Shown here: one piece after another, positions 6,578 to 14,461 of the stretch
How the letters are laid out: each line of letters begins with the position of its first letter
Position numbering within the stretch: the first letter of the stretch is position 1
Origin: a virus
Virus record (IMG/VR): IMGVR_UViG_3300034095_000977
Coordinates: 1 to 24,155 of that record
Direction: 5' to 3' (one strand)
DNA length: 24,155 bases
Program-made: the position numbers and the translations under genes
The notes under the pieces: generated by a model
Told to the model about the DNA's origin: nothing
Database searches by the model: none
The model's input: only the letters and a program-made list of their open reading frames with translations

Positions 6578-6817
6578 TTAGAAGTTTTTGAAGTTAATAA
6601 TTTCATTTAATACATCATAGTAATATTGTACTACTTCGGTTGTTTTTTCATCGGTCAAATCGTGTACTAATAAATCCGATACAACGCAGTCGCCTAATTC
6701 ATCAGCAACCATTAAACAGATATTTATAGTGTGCAGCTTTTCAACATCGGTCATTTGTTGCCAGCGCCCAAAGCTATAACGCTCTATTAGTTCAGCTGCT
6801 TTATCTTTTGGTGTCAT
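6578..6817 (-). CDS. Small helical early protein (MTPKxKAxEL family)
   Basis: A 79-residue helical protein: MTPKDKAAELIERYSFG, TINICLMVADELGDC, then a YYYDVLNEIINF tail. This layout is a familiar small-protein type in Bacteroidota phages and prophages, where the middle helix usually reads like A-L-I-x-V-D-E-I and the end like Y-x-x-V-x-x-E-I. No biochemical role is known to me. Its ATG overlaps the preceding stop in ATGA. Confidence 0.65.
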   Translation of the reverse strand: MTPKDKAAELIERYSFGRWQQMTDVEKLHTINICLMVADELGDCVVSDLLVHDLTDEKTTEVVQYYYDVLNEIINFKNF

Positions 6818-7017
6818 TCAGAAGTTAATAATCTGTTTGTTAATGTTTGTATCTGTTCTATTTCTTCGTACGTTATCTCAAAGCGTTCAATAATAGATTT
6901 TATATCTTGCATATCATTATCGGCTAATGCTATGTAAAGATTTAAAAGCATTTCAGATATTTCTTTTGTAGTGTACGCCTGAATAATTAAGCGGTTGTAG
7001 ATTAGTAATGTTTTCAT
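6814..7017 (-). CDS. Small helical protein of unknown function
   Basis: A 67-residue protein, MKTLLIYNRLIIQAYTTKE at the start, then helices (ISEMLLNLYIALADNDM, YEEIEQIQTLTNRLL). No signal peptide or motif is seen; the N-terminus is only mildly hydrophobic. It follows a leader that shares the 17-base AACAACAAAAAACTTCA sequence with the gene at 7075-7257. Function unknown. Confidence 0.55.
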   Translation of the reverse strand: MKTLLIYNRLIIQAYTTKEISEMLLNLYIALADNDMQDIKSIIERFEITYEEIEQIQTLTNRLLTSE

Positions 7018-7021
7018 TGTG

Positions 7022-7278
7022 TGAAGTTTTTTGTTGTTAAAAAAATACGGTTTAAAAATTACAGCTGCCCTAAATTATAAATTTATAGTATTAGTAATAA
7101 TACCTTTTTCATTTATTGTAATTATAGTTTTTTCATTATAAAAAGTATACTCAATGCTTATACATCCAGTTGAATAATAACCAATAGACCAATTAAAAAT
7201 AATACTTGGATTATTTAAAAGTAAATTATCAATACAATTTCTTTGTGCATTTGTCATAATCTGAAGTTTTTTGTTGTT
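7022..7278 (-). repeat. Repeated 17-base leader before two adjacent genes
   Basis: Read leftward, AACAACAAAAAACTTCA is identical at 7038-7022 and 7278-7262, each ending 4 bases before an ATG (starts at 7017 and 7257). The feature spans both copies. The AACTTCA core recurs before other minus-strand starts (5221, 5450, 6588, 22839, 23171). Confidence 0.75.
7075..7257 (-). CDS. Small protein of unknown function
   Basis: A 60-residue protein beginning MTNAQRNCIDNLLLNNPS, with a beta-rich rest (SIIFNWSIGYYSTG, KTIITINEKGIITNTI). It is the first gene after the P-loop ATPase gene and has its own promoter and the repeated leader, which supports it being real despite its AT-rich codons. Function unknown. 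Confidence 0.5.
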   Translation of the reverse strand: MTNAQRNCIDNLLLNNPSIIFNWSIGYYSTGCISIEYTFYNEKTIITINEKGIITNTINL

Positions 7279-7297
7279 ATTTAATCAAATCCTGACA

Positions 7298-7327
7298 CGA
7301 AGATACAACCCTTTTTTATATTTGCAA
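7298..7327 (-). promoter_or_regulatory. Probable Bacteroidota-type promoter
   Basis: Read leftward: TTG (7327-7325), 19 bases, then TATCTTCG (7305-7298), one mismatch from the Bacteroidota -7 consensus TAnnTTTG with the standard spacing. Transcription would start near 7290 and drive the small genes from 7257 leftward. It lies in the 88-base gap after the P-loop ATPase gene. Confidence 0.6.
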
Positions 7328-7345
7328 CTATTTTTATAAAAATTT

Positions 7346-9061
7346 TTATAAATTTTTTAAATTTATTGAAACGCAGCGCCCTGACATACCAGCTGCAAAA
7401 CGCGTATTACTTCGGCGTGATGCGCCTTTAAGCCTTAAAAGAATAGTATTCCATGATATTTGCCAAGGCGTGCCGCTTAAAACTTTTTTTACATAAACAG
7501 ATGTATTTAGTATCAAAAGTTCGTCACCAATAACGCGAATACCTAAACGCATTAACCTTTCGTTTGCTTCAGCTTGCGATGGCTTAACCGATGGCTGGTA
7601 ATTAAATGCGCATTCTACTAATTCACCTATCGTTTTATTGCCTACATAGTTTTCTGCTTCTATTCGTATTTCTTGACTTAGTATCTGCTGTAAGCATCTT
7701 TGTTCATCTGTTAGGTCTTCTTTGTCTTCTTCATATTTGCGCATTTCTAAAATCGCGTTTGCTTCTTCTAATGCTATTTCGGCCGTTACCGGGTCATCGT
7801 GCAGCGTATGCCACCAACCGCCCATTAGCGCCCCGAACTGGTCACCTACTGCCCTGTCCTCAGTTAATAGTGATACGGCGTTTGTAAATAGCCTAATGCT
7901 TTTTTGTATGTTATCAGCTAAATTTAGCATTCGCGCCTGAAAACGTGAACCAAAATCATCAGTAATAACTTTATTCTTTAGCTTTTCAAGTTCGTTAAAT
8001 TGTTTTGGGTCGGGTAACTTCTTTAGTTCTAAAACACAAAAACGCCGCTTATCAGAATCATTTACTAACTGCGGGTTTATGCTTACAAATAAAAAACAGC
8101 TTCTTACAAAATAATCAATAGCTTTACCATCTTTGCCGCCTTTTGCAATTGCAGGCGATTTTTCACTACTTGCGGCCCTTGCTAATCCTATTATTTCTTG
8201 CATACGTTGCGCTGCGCGTTCATCATTACCTTCGCCTTCATCAATTGTAACAGGTAGTGCATCGCTATTTAGTTTTTGTCTTACCGCTGGTTCGGTTGCC
8301 GCTGTGCCCTGTACACTAACTGCAATGTTACCGATAACTTCATTTATAATATTTTCTAAAACCCACGATTTACCATTACCGCGCGGGCCTGTTATCCAAA
8401 CGTGGGGCCGCCATTTTAAAATACCTGAAATTGGCGCCAATGCTAACCAACCTGATAATAGTATTGCATCGGCCTTTGTTTGCCAATTCAGCTTGTTTAA
8501 TATCTTAGGTATCATACCCGCTTCAGTAGGCAACAGCGCCGCTTCAATTGGCATATCAATTGCCTTATTATAAACATAGCTATATTTTGTATCTAAGCCG
8601 CCTAAATTGTAGCGCTTTTTATCCTGTATCAGCTGTTGCCCGGCATGAAATACAACGCCGTTTTTTTCCTGCCATGCACCGCGACCGCGTATGTTTTCAG
8701 TATTGTAAAATCCAATAGCATTACAGAAATTTATAAGATAATCTGCCGCCGTGGTTACTTCGTAATTACTATTGTCACGGTTCGGAAAACTTGTTACCCA
8801 AAATTCTAACGGCGCAATGCTTAATAAATTAGCCTTGTTTATTGTTACAGCTTTGTACTTTACAATCGACATTGTTGAACGAATGTAGAAATAGTAAAGC
8901 ATTTGCCCATCTTCAATGCCCCAACCTAACGGTCGAAAATAGCCACCTATAAACCCTTTTTTATCGGTTTCGGGTGCTGATGCTGCTGGCCGTTCTGCTT
9001 TTGGTTTCTTTGTACTTTGTTTGGGTTTTTGTTCCCAGTCTATCGGTTTGTCTTGTTTCAT
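7346..9061 (-). CDS. Replication P-loop ATPase (DUF927/SF3-helicase-like)
   Basis: A 571-residue protein. Residues 1-35 are a basic, Pro/Ala-rich linker. Residues about 36-215 form a globular part with no primase motif that I can see. The ATPase core has Walker A GPRGNGKS (225-232), Walker B LPVTIDEGE (269-277), a sensor FLFVSINP (323-330) and a likely arginine finger DKRRF (337-341). This is the plan of DUF927-like and SF3-type ATPases that act as phage replicative helicases. The C-terminal 150 residues probably bind DNA or partners. Its start overlaps the DnaB-N-domain gene by 4 bases, so the two probably work together at the fork. ATPase call sure; helicase role inferred. Confidence 0.8.
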   Translation of the reverse strand: MKQDKPIDWEQKPKQSTKKPKAERPAASAPETDKKGFIGGYFRPLGWGIEDGQMLYYFYIRSTMSIVKYKAVTINKANLLSIAPLEFWVTSFPNRDNSNYEVTTAADYLINFCNAIGFYNTENIRGRGAWQEKNGVVFHAGQQLIQDKKRYNLGGLDTKYSYVYNKAIDMPIEAALLPTEAGMIPKILNKLNWQTKADAILLSGWLALAPISGILKWRPHVWITGPRGNGKSWVLENIINEVIGNIAVSVQGTAATEPAVRQKLNSDALPVTIDEGEGNDERAAQRMQEIIGLARAASSEKSPAIAKGGKDGKAIDYFVRSCFLFVSINPQLVNDSDKRRFCVLELKKLPDPKQFNELEKLKNKVITDDFGSRFQARMLNLADNIQKSIRLFTNAVSLLTEDRAVGDQFGALMGGWWHTLHDDPVTAEIALEEANAILEMRKYEEDKEDLTDEQRCLQQILSQEIRIEAENYVGNKTIGELVECAFNYQPSVKPSQAEANERLMRLGIRVIGDELLILNTSVYVKKVLSGTPWQISWNTILLRLKGASRRSNTRFAAGMSGRCVSINLKNL

Positions 9062-9669
9062 TGTCTTATGATTTGCTTACCTACGTTAAATTTTTTAATA
9101 TTTTGCATTAACCCGCGCACCGTTTCAAAAACATCTTCGGTATCAGCCATTATAGTATTTATCATTTCAACAGATGTTTTTATCAATTCGCGCTGTACAT
9201 GCTTTTGTATTAGTATTCTTGCGTGGTATTCTAAATTTGCCGAACTTGCAACACGATTTGTTAATTCAGCTAAATAGGCAGGTCCGCCGCAACGGTATTT
9301 TAATTTTTCAGCCACGGTTATAATATCTACTACTTCAACTGATTGGCAAAGTTCAAAAATTAGTTTGTGATTATCAAAATAAAAATGCTCAGAGCTTAAA
9401 AAATTAACTTTATCGCGGGCGTTATTATCTACTAAGATAGCGCCTAAAATGACTTGTTCTAAGTCTTTGCTATTAGGGAAAATTATAGATTTTTCAAAAA
9501 TACTTTGTTCTTTTTCTTCAAGTGCAATAATGATATTTTGCAGCGTTAAAAGTTGGCGTTCTTTAAGTTGTCTGTAATTTTGGCGCTTAGTATCGTCTTT
9601 GATGTAAGCATCCATTTTTAGCGCTTCATCTTTAAGTTCTGATAGTAGGTTTTCCGCTTCGTTGGTCAT
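9058..9669 (-). CDS. Stand-alone DnaB N-terminal domain protein
   Basis: A 203-residue protein. Residues about 1-60 form a charged helical lead. Residues about 64-170 match the DnaB helicase N-terminal domain: FPNSKDLEQVILGAILVDN, FLSSEHFYFDNHKLIFEL, the VDIITVAEKL strand-helix, CGGPAYLAELTNRVASSA and EYHARILIQKHVQRELI. The RecA-like motor domain that normally follows is absent; the gene stops cleanly at 203 residues. In DnaB this domain builds the ring and contacts primase and loader. Alone, it may be a loader or adaptor for the adjacent P-loop ATPase, whose gene it overlaps by 4 bases. The domain call is strong, the role inferred. Confidence 0.85.
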   Translation of the reverse strand: MTNEAENLLSELKDEALKMDAYIKDDTKRQNYRQLKERQLLTLQNIIIALEEKEQSIFEKSIIFPNSKDLEQVILGAILVDNNARDKVNFLSSEHFYFDNHKLIFELCQSVEVVDIITVAEKLKYRCGGPAYLAELTNRVASSANLEYHARILIQKHVQRELIKTSVEMINTIMADTEDVFETVRGLMQNIKKFNVGKQIIRQ

Positions 9670-11120
9670 ATGTTTAAGTTTTTTAATATTTTATAAAGTA
9701 CATTAACTACTATTGAATTACCAGCTTGTTTGTAGGCTTGTGAATCTGAAACAGGCCAGGTAAAAGTGTCGGGAAAGTCCATAAGTCGGAAGCATTCGCG
9801 AGGTGTTAGGCGGCGGATTTGATGTGTTGATTGATAAACTTTTTTACAAGAATCAATATATTCACTTGATGAACCTTGTCTACCTATTGCTTCTGTTATG
9901 CAATTATGTATAATAACATTATCCTTTTGAACAGTAGTAATTGAATTAGTATAATCACTATTATTTAGTTCTAATGTTTGTTCATTGTTTTCGCCTCTTC
10001 CGCGTATGGCACCACAAAATATAAGACCCTCTTTTTGCGGATTCGGATTAGCTAATAAAGTATCAGAATATTCTTGATTTTTTAAAATCAGTTCTTTGTC
10101 TTTAAAACTTCCTAAATCTAAACCAGTCTTTTTAAAATGTTCTTTGCGCCTTTTCTTTTCTTCTTCTGAGCGACCGAATGCAACTACCATTACACCTTGA
10201 TTGCATTGTGTATCCAATGTCTGCGCTACACCTTTGCCAACTCTACCTCGCCTTGTTTCGCTATTCGGTACGCTAAAATTTATCGAATCGCCTTCTGTAG
10301 CTTCTTCATAACCTTTAGATGTTGCGGAGTTGATTTTTAGTAATTTCATTCCTGAATGTTCATTTCCATCACCTCTTGCTGTTAAACAAGACATTAAATT
10401 ACTTTTTTCATTATATAAATTACATTCTAATGGGTTTTTAAATGATTTCCATTTTGAAATTTGATTTATTTTTTCATCACTCAAAAAATACTTTTCATCT
10501 ACCTCGCTTTCAAGTACATCTTTCAACCGCTTTGTCAAATGTTCCTCAGCCGGGAAGCTAAAATTATTATCTTTGTCATCACGAATACCAATTAAAAAAA
10601 CACGCTCTCTATTCTGTGGTACACCGTGATGCTTTGCGTTTAATACTTTCCAATATAAGTGGTAATCTACAGCATCGGCATAAGGAAACAAAACAGGTGA
10701 ACCATTAACGGATTTACCACCTAAAAAATTAACCCATTCCGAAAATGTTTTACCACCATCATCTGATAATAAACCTTTAACATTTTCAAAGATAAAAAAA
10801 CGTGGTTTATTCTTTTCTATAAATTCTAAACTATTAAAAAACAAAATACCTCTTTTGTCATTTTTGCCTAATCGCTTTCCTGCAAGACTAAACGCTTGAC
10901 AAGGCGGAGAAGTCATATAAATGTCCAAGGATTCAGATGGTATTTCACGCTCATAAACATTTGTTGGATAATATTCTGGCTCTCCATAATTATGGACAAA
11001 TGTTTGCCGAGCATATTTGTCCATATCGCAGGCAAATATTTCCTTGTATTCAATGCCGAGCCTGTTCAGCGCTTGATTAAATGCACCAACACCGCTAAAG
11101 TCTGAGCCTACTGTTTTCAT
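9666..11120 (-). CDS. DNA (cytosine-5) methyltransferase
   Basis: A 484-residue C5-MTase with motifs in standard order: I (SDFSGVGAFNQAL, 6-18), IV (SPPCQAFSLAGKR, catalytic Cys74), VI (FENVKGLL, 111-118), VIII (QNRERVFLIG, 169-178), IX (RRLTPRECFRLMDFP) and X (AGNSIVVNVLYKIL, from 466). The region of about 240-430, between VIII and IX, is an unusually long target-recognition part, rich in Asn, Ser and Gly. No restriction enzyme is adjacent; the neighbours are the VRR-Nuc nuclease and the replication genes, with 4-base overlaps on both sides. It therefore probably modifies phage DNA to escape host restriction, or marks it for packaging. The recognised site cannot be read from the sequence. 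Confidence 0.92.
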   Translation of the reverse strand: MKTVGSDFSGVGAFNQALNRLGIEYKEIFACDMDKYARQTFVHNYGEPEYYPTNVYEREIPSESLDIYMTSPPCQAFSLAGKRLGKNDKRGILFFNSLEFIEKNKPRFFIFENVKGLLSDDGGKTFSEWVNFLGGKSVNGSPVLFPYADAVDYHLYWKVLNAKHHGVPQNRERVFLIGIRDDKDNNFSFPAEEHLTKRLKDVLESEVDEKYFLSDEKINQISKWKSFKNPLECNLYNEKSNLMSCLTARGDGNEHSGMKLLKINSATSKGYEEATEGDSINFSVPNSETRRGRVGKGVAQTLDTQCNQGVMVVAFGRSEEEKKRRKEHFKKTGLDLGSFKDKELILKNQEYSDTLLANPNPQKEGLIFCGAIRGRGENNEQTLELNNSDYTNSITTVQKDNVIIHNCITEAIGRQGSSSEYIDSCKKVYQSTHQIRRLTPRECFRLMDFPDTFTWPVSDSQAYKQAGNSIVVNVLYKILKNLNI

Positions 11121-11491
11121 ATCTCATCTGCTTTAAAGTCTTCATCTACCCAGCGCAAAATATCACCAATGCCGCCCGATTTTCTGACTTGTTTAATAAA
11201 ATTGATTTGTTCTTTTGTAGCTTTACCGCTAAGGTTTTTTACTTCGAGGGCTGTAAATATAGCAATTTTTTTACCTACCATATCTTTAGTTATAATTTTT
11301 TCAGTCCATCCGATTAAATCAGAACTGCCAACGCATAAGCCAAATGTTATTTGCCGGGGTTCGGTTATTATAGGGCGGCTGTTAATTACCGCCCGTTTGC
11401 CCTGAAATGCTGTGCCCGTATTATTACGAAATAATATGCCGTGTTTGCTATGCCGCGCTTGAAGGGCCTTGTATAGGTCTTGTTCTTTCAT
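11117..11491 (-). CDS. VRR-Nuc domain nuclease
   Basis: A 124-residue single-domain protein with the PD-(D/E)xK VRR-Nuc pattern: KEQDLYKALQARHSKHG, RNNTGTAF, VGSSDLIGW (Asp58), then FTALEVKNLSGKATKEQ (Glu83-x-Lys85, Gln95) and a closing KSGGIGDILRW. Family members of this size cut branched DNA such as flaps or Holliday junctions. In phages they lie among replication genes and probably resolve recombination intermediates before packaging. It overlaps the methyltransferase gene by 4 bases and follows the 11493 gene by a single base. Confidence 0.88.
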   Translation of the reverse strand: MKEQDLYKALQARHSKHGILFRNNTGTAFQGKRAVINSRPIITEPRQITFGLCVGSSDLIGWTEKIITKDMVGKKIAIFTALEVKNLSGKATKEQINFIKQVRKSGGIGDILRWVDEDFKADEI

Positions 11492-11492
11492 G

Positions 11493-11909
11493 TTATCTAT
11501 CTACTATTACTATTGAATTAGGATATTGTTTTAATGCGTTTAGGTAATTTTCAACAAACGGCACAAAGTTTACATATTTGCCCCAACCATTTGGCGAATC
11601 AAACTTACTAAAATAATCAGGTCTATTTTTTAGCAAATCTAAACCTTGTTCGATAATATCAATTATGTCACTTGCAATTATAGTTACTGAATCTTCAAAT
11701 GCCATTTCAATTTTGTAATCTTCAGTATGTACATAATCTTTATGCAGTTGATATGGCCGCCAAAGTGCTTTATAAATGCCAGCTTGTTCAGCCATTAGAT
11801 ATAAATTGTGTGTTATGTTAGCACCATAAAGTTCTTCTTTTTCTTCATGAAAATTTACCATATCATAGCTAACATATTTTATTCTGTATAATCCAACATC
11901 TAAACTCAT
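11493..11909 (-). CDS. Conserved phage protein of unknown function
   Basis: A 138-residue protein: MSLDVGLYRIKYVSYD, then ANITHNLYLMAEQAGIYKALWRP, a helical SDIIDIIEQGLDLLKNRP and NGWGKYVNFVPFVENYL, ending PNSIVIVDR. This pattern (NITHN, KALWRP, GWGxYxxFVPFV, a terminal I-V-x-x-R) is one I know from hypothetical proteins in many unrelated phages. No function is established as far as I know. Conserved polar motifs suggest an enzyme or a binding protein rather than a structural part. It overlaps the upstream gene by 4 bases. Confidence 0.7.
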   Translation of the reverse strand: MSLDVGLYRIKYVSYDMVNFHEEKEELYGANITHNLYLMAEQAGIYKALWRPYQLHKDYVHTEDYKIEMAFEDSVTIIASDIIDIIEQGLDLLKNRPDYFSKFDSPNGWGKYVNFVPFVENYLNALKQYPNSIVIVDR

Positions 11910-12190
11910 ACTTTCTTACTTTTAGGTGAACAGCCAAGCCAAAAACTAAATGAAAACTGTTTAAGTCTATATCCTTTAATTTTATACTTTGCCATTGTTT
12001 CGTTAAAAATATCTTGCATTACTTTGTCTTCACATTCGTAATTCATGAACTTAATATCTTTTTGGCCGTGTTCGTTAAGTTCGGCATTAGCTACAAGTTC
12101 ATCGAAATCTGCGGGCGGTTCGCTAACAGCATAAACACGCCTAAAAATTTCTAAAAGTATTTCGTAATCTGTTAATTTTTTGCGTGGCAT
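11906..12190 (-). CDS. Unknown protein
   Basis: A 94-residue protein beginning MPRKKLTDYEILLEIFRRVY. The middle is acidic and helical (ADFDELVANAELNEHGQKD) and the end basic and aromatic (KGYRLKQFSFSFWLGCSPK). No motif is recognised. It overlaps the next gene by 4 bases and the lysozyme-like gene by 19 bases, so it is a member of the coupled chain. A DNA- or partner-binding accessory protein is possible. Confidence 0.6.
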   Translation of the reverse strand: MPRKKLTDYEILLEIFRRVYAVSEPPADFDELVANAELNEHGQKDIKFMNYECEDKVMQDIFNETMAKYKIKGYRLKQFSFSFWLGCSPKSKKV

Positions 12191-12636
12191 TGTTCAAATT
12201 TTTTAAGGTAATTTAATGTGCTTTCATATTGATAACCATTTGGGCCGCCGTTCCACATACGTGCTAATTCGCCATAATCAGGATATTTGCCGTACTTTTG
12301 CGCGTACACGTGGCAATTGATACCCATAACCGCCCAAAATACTCGTTCAGATTTAACTGAATCAAACATGTCTTTATGATGGTAATTAAGTAGGTCTTGC
12401 AAGCCCGAACCTTTAACGCAAACCGCGTGCATCTGATATCTACCAAAAGCGCGACCGCTATCACCTATTAAGCTATCGGTGTTTTGCGTTTCAATTTCGC
12501 CAATGGCATTTATAAAATCGCTGTCGGTATCGCAAGTGTCGCGGGTTATGTAAACCGTTTTTACGATAACTTCGGGTTTGGGTTTGCAGCCAAATAAAAC
12601 GGCTACTAAAATAATAAATGCTGTTAATTGTTTCAT
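12172..12636 (-). CDS. Lipoprotein with lysozyme/lytic transglycosylase-like domain
   Basis: A 154-residue protein if started at MKQLTAFIILVAVLFGCKP (ATG at 12636; a start ten codons earlier would spoil the signal). The lipobox LFGC (14-17) predicts a lipidated Cys17. The body has DFINAIGEIETQ (Glu47 or Glu49 as the likely catalytic acid), SGRAFGRYQMHAVCVKG, and ELARMWNGGPNG, all typical of goose-type lysozyme and transglycosylase folds. The enzyme would cut the glycan strands of peptidoglycan from an outer-membrane anchor. Its place among replication genes, not next to the holin, is odd: it could assist lysis, block superinfection or loosen the wall early. Confidence 0.8.
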   Translation of the reverse strand: MKQLTAFIILVAVLFGCKPKPEVIVKTVYITRDTCDTDSDFINAIGEIETQNTDSLIGDSGRAFGRYQMHAVCVKGSGLQDLLNYHHKDMFDSVKSERVFWAVMGINCHVYAQKYGKYPDYGELARMWNGGPNGYQYESTLNYLKKFEQCHAKN

Positions 12637-12647
12637 AATGTTAAGTT

Positions 12648-12752
12648 TTAAATATTCCTGTGGCATCGGATTGAACGATGCTTAAGACCTGAACTTTTAA
12701 TAAAGTCTTGTTTTTCGCCACATAAACTACACAGGGTTTGTGATAAATTCAA
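12648..12752 (-). CDS. Possible mini zinc-finger protein (34 aa)
   Basis: A hand-found frame between the SF2 helicase and the lipoprotein gene. It would start with TTG, overlapping the helicase stop in TTGA, and reads LCSLCGEKQDFIKSSGL, then KHRSIRCHRNI: Cys-x2-Cys, then Cys-x-His about 18 residues on, a plausible treble-clef or zinc-knuckle. Small Zn proteins of this kind are frequent in phage early operons. Against it: a TTG start and only 34 codons. It would explain an otherwise empty 112-base gap. Confidence 0.4.
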   Translation of the reverse strand: MNLSQTLCSLCGEKQDFIKSSGLKHRSIRCHRNI

Positions 12753-14260
12753 TGTTTTTTAGTTTTATAAAATTCGTTCCATTTACGCAATACAGCAGCT
12801 TTTAAATCATCGCGGTTTATAGCGTTCAAACCGTGTTTATTGTTTATGTATTCAATAGAACCTTTGTCTTTTAAAACCCTACTTTCAAATACAAAATAAA
12901 CCCATTTATCTTTGTGACCGCGCTGAATTTTTAACTGCCATAAGTCTTCAAGTGTTCGGCTTTTTGCCTGCTCAGTACGTTTAACTTTCAATAGTTCGTC
13001 AAGTGTTGTTTCATCTTTTACGGCAACGCCTGCAACCTGTTCAATTTCGCTAACCTTTACAGGCTCAACAAAACCACAATAAGGACATTTTAAGTGTGTT
13101 TTTTCATAAGTTCTAAAGCATTCTGTACAATCTTTGTATTCATTATCAATCTGTTCATCTGTATCTTTGCGTTTTCGCTTTTGCATTCCTTCTAATGACC
13201 ATTCGCGCGTCATTAGTGGGTGTCCGTGTAGTTTTTGGTTTCCGACATGATCTAAAATCAAACAGCGGTCTTTGCCTTCCATCGGTCTTAATCCGCGCCC
13301 TACTATCTGTAAATATAAACTAAGCGACATAGTGCGTCTAAGCATGCCTACAACGCTAACTGCTGGTATATCTGTACCTTCACTTATAAGGTCGCAAAAC
13401 GTTAATATCTGAATATCGCGATTCGCGAATTGCGATATAATTTCTTTAACTTCGTTTTCGTGAAAGTTTCCATTTATAGAAACTGCCTTAAACCCAGCTT
13501 CATTAAATGCCGCTGCTACGTTATCAGCATGCTTAATATTTACGCAGCTATAAATAGCAGGTTCACCCGGTGCTAAACGTTTATATTCTTCAACTGCATT
13601 GCCTGTAATCGCAGGTTTATCCATTTCTTTAAATAGGTCATCAGCTTTATATTCGCCGTTTTTATCCTTCTTAATCTTAGTAAAATCGGCAAGTGATTTG
13701 AAGTTGTAATATTCAGGCATCACTAAATTTCCCATTTGCACTAATTCAGCGGGTAACGGCCCTAAAACTAAATCACTAAACACATCGCCTAATCCTTGAC
13801 CATCGCCGCGCCACGGTGTAGCAGTAACGCCTAAAACATAAACAGAATCTTTGTAGAAATCTAAAATATCCTTCCATGTTCCCGCGTTGGCGTGGTGCGC
13901 TTCATCAATAATAAGCAAGTCAGGTTGTGGCACTTCATTAAGCCTATTCTTTAAACTTTGAACGCTGCAAACTTGCGCTGGTAAATAATACTGTTTTGGT
14001 CTGTTGCCTGCTATAAAACCATGCCTTAATCCGTATCTTTTGCAACGTTCCGAAATCTGATTAACAAGGTTTTTTTTATGGACTAAAAAATAAACACGTT
14101 TACCTTTGCTAACTGCTTCCATTGCCATATAAATAAACGTTTCAGTTTTGCCACCGCCCGTTGGTAATACGAACAATACTTTTTTATTCCCCTGTCGGTA
14201 ACTCTCTCTTATGTCGCTTACGCTTTTCGATTGATATGGCCGTAGCTGTATTGTGTTCAT
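12749..14260 (-). CDS. SF2 DEAH helicase with C-terminal zinc finger
   Basis: A 503-residue superfamily 2 helicase. Visible motifs: LRPYQ near the start, Walker A PTGGGKT (33-39), DEAH (119-122), TATP (146-149), the motif V region SEGTDIP (293-299) and motif VI QIVGRGLRP (318-326). After the motor, four Cys (378, 381, 392, 395) form a zinc ribbon, and a helical C-terminal region with KWNEFYK follows. Phage members of this RadD/type-III-restriction-like group unwind or remodel DNA during replication and recombination. No nuclease domain is present. Its first 77 bases overlap the end of the HTH gene in another frame. Confidence 0.9.
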   Translation of the reverse strand: MNTIQLRPYQSKSVSDIRESYRQGNKKVLFVLPTGGGKTETFIYMAMEAVSKGKRVYFLVHKKNLVNQISERCKRYGLRHGFIAGNRPKQYYLPAQVCSVQSLKNRLNEVPQPDLLIIDEAHHANAGTWKDILDFYKDSVYVLGVTATPWRGDGQGLGDVFSDLVLGPLPAELVQMGNLVMPEYYNFKSLADFTKIKKDKNGEYKADDLFKEMDKPAITGNAVEEYKRLAPGEPAIYSCVNIKHADNVAAAFNEAGFKAVSINGNFHENEVKEIISQFANRDIQILTFCDLISEGTDIPAVSVVGMLRRTMSLSLYLQIVGRGLRPMEGKDRCLILDHVGNQKLHGHPLMTREWSLEGMQKRKRKDTDEQIDNEYKDCTECFRTYEKTHLKCPYCGFVEPVKVSEIEQVAGVAVKDETTLDELLKVKRTEQAKSRTLEDLWQLKIQRGHKDKWVYFVFESRVLKDKGSIEYINNKHGLNAINRDDLKAAVLRKWNEFYKTKKH

Positions 14261-14432
14261 TTTCGATTTGGTTTAAAGCATTCATAAGTTTAAAATAAAT
14301 AATCAATGTTTGCGGTTCTACCTTTGACCAATATTCAACCGTTTGCCGCCCTACATCGGCGCGCCTGCAAAGTTCCGAAATACTGATGCCTAAAATGTCG
14401 CATCGAATAGATAGCTGTTCAAATGTTTTCAT
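14184..14432 (-). CDS. HTH transcription regulator (Xre-like), first gene of the leftward operon
   Basis: An 82-residue protein starting at ATG 14432 (MKTFEQLSIRCDILG); a TTG eight codons earlier is less likely. The segment GISISELCRRADVGRQTVEYW is a helix-turn-helix of the Cro/Xre type. The Lys/Arg-rich tail (KRKRHKREL) may help bind DNA. It lies right after a -7 element at 14472-14465 and next to the divergent rightward promoter, so it probably controls both early transcripts. The tail region overlaps the helicase start by 77 bases. Confidence 0.75.
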   Translation of the reverse strand: MKTFEQLSIRCDILGISISELCRRADVGRQTVEYWSKVEPQTLIIYFKLMNALNQIENEHNTATAISIEKRKRHKRELPTGE

Positions 14433-14461
14433 AATATTTTTTAATTTTTCGTTCAATTGTG

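Noticed and set aside
7317-7328. TATATTTGCAAC on the plus strand, a -7-like box
   Set aside because: Points into the 3' end of a minus-strand gene and is the partner of the leftward TTG element; no gene to drive.
8133-8573. 146-codon plus-strand frame inside the P-loop ATPase gene
   Set aside because: Antisense shadow of a gene with clear Walker motifs; no leader or promoter.
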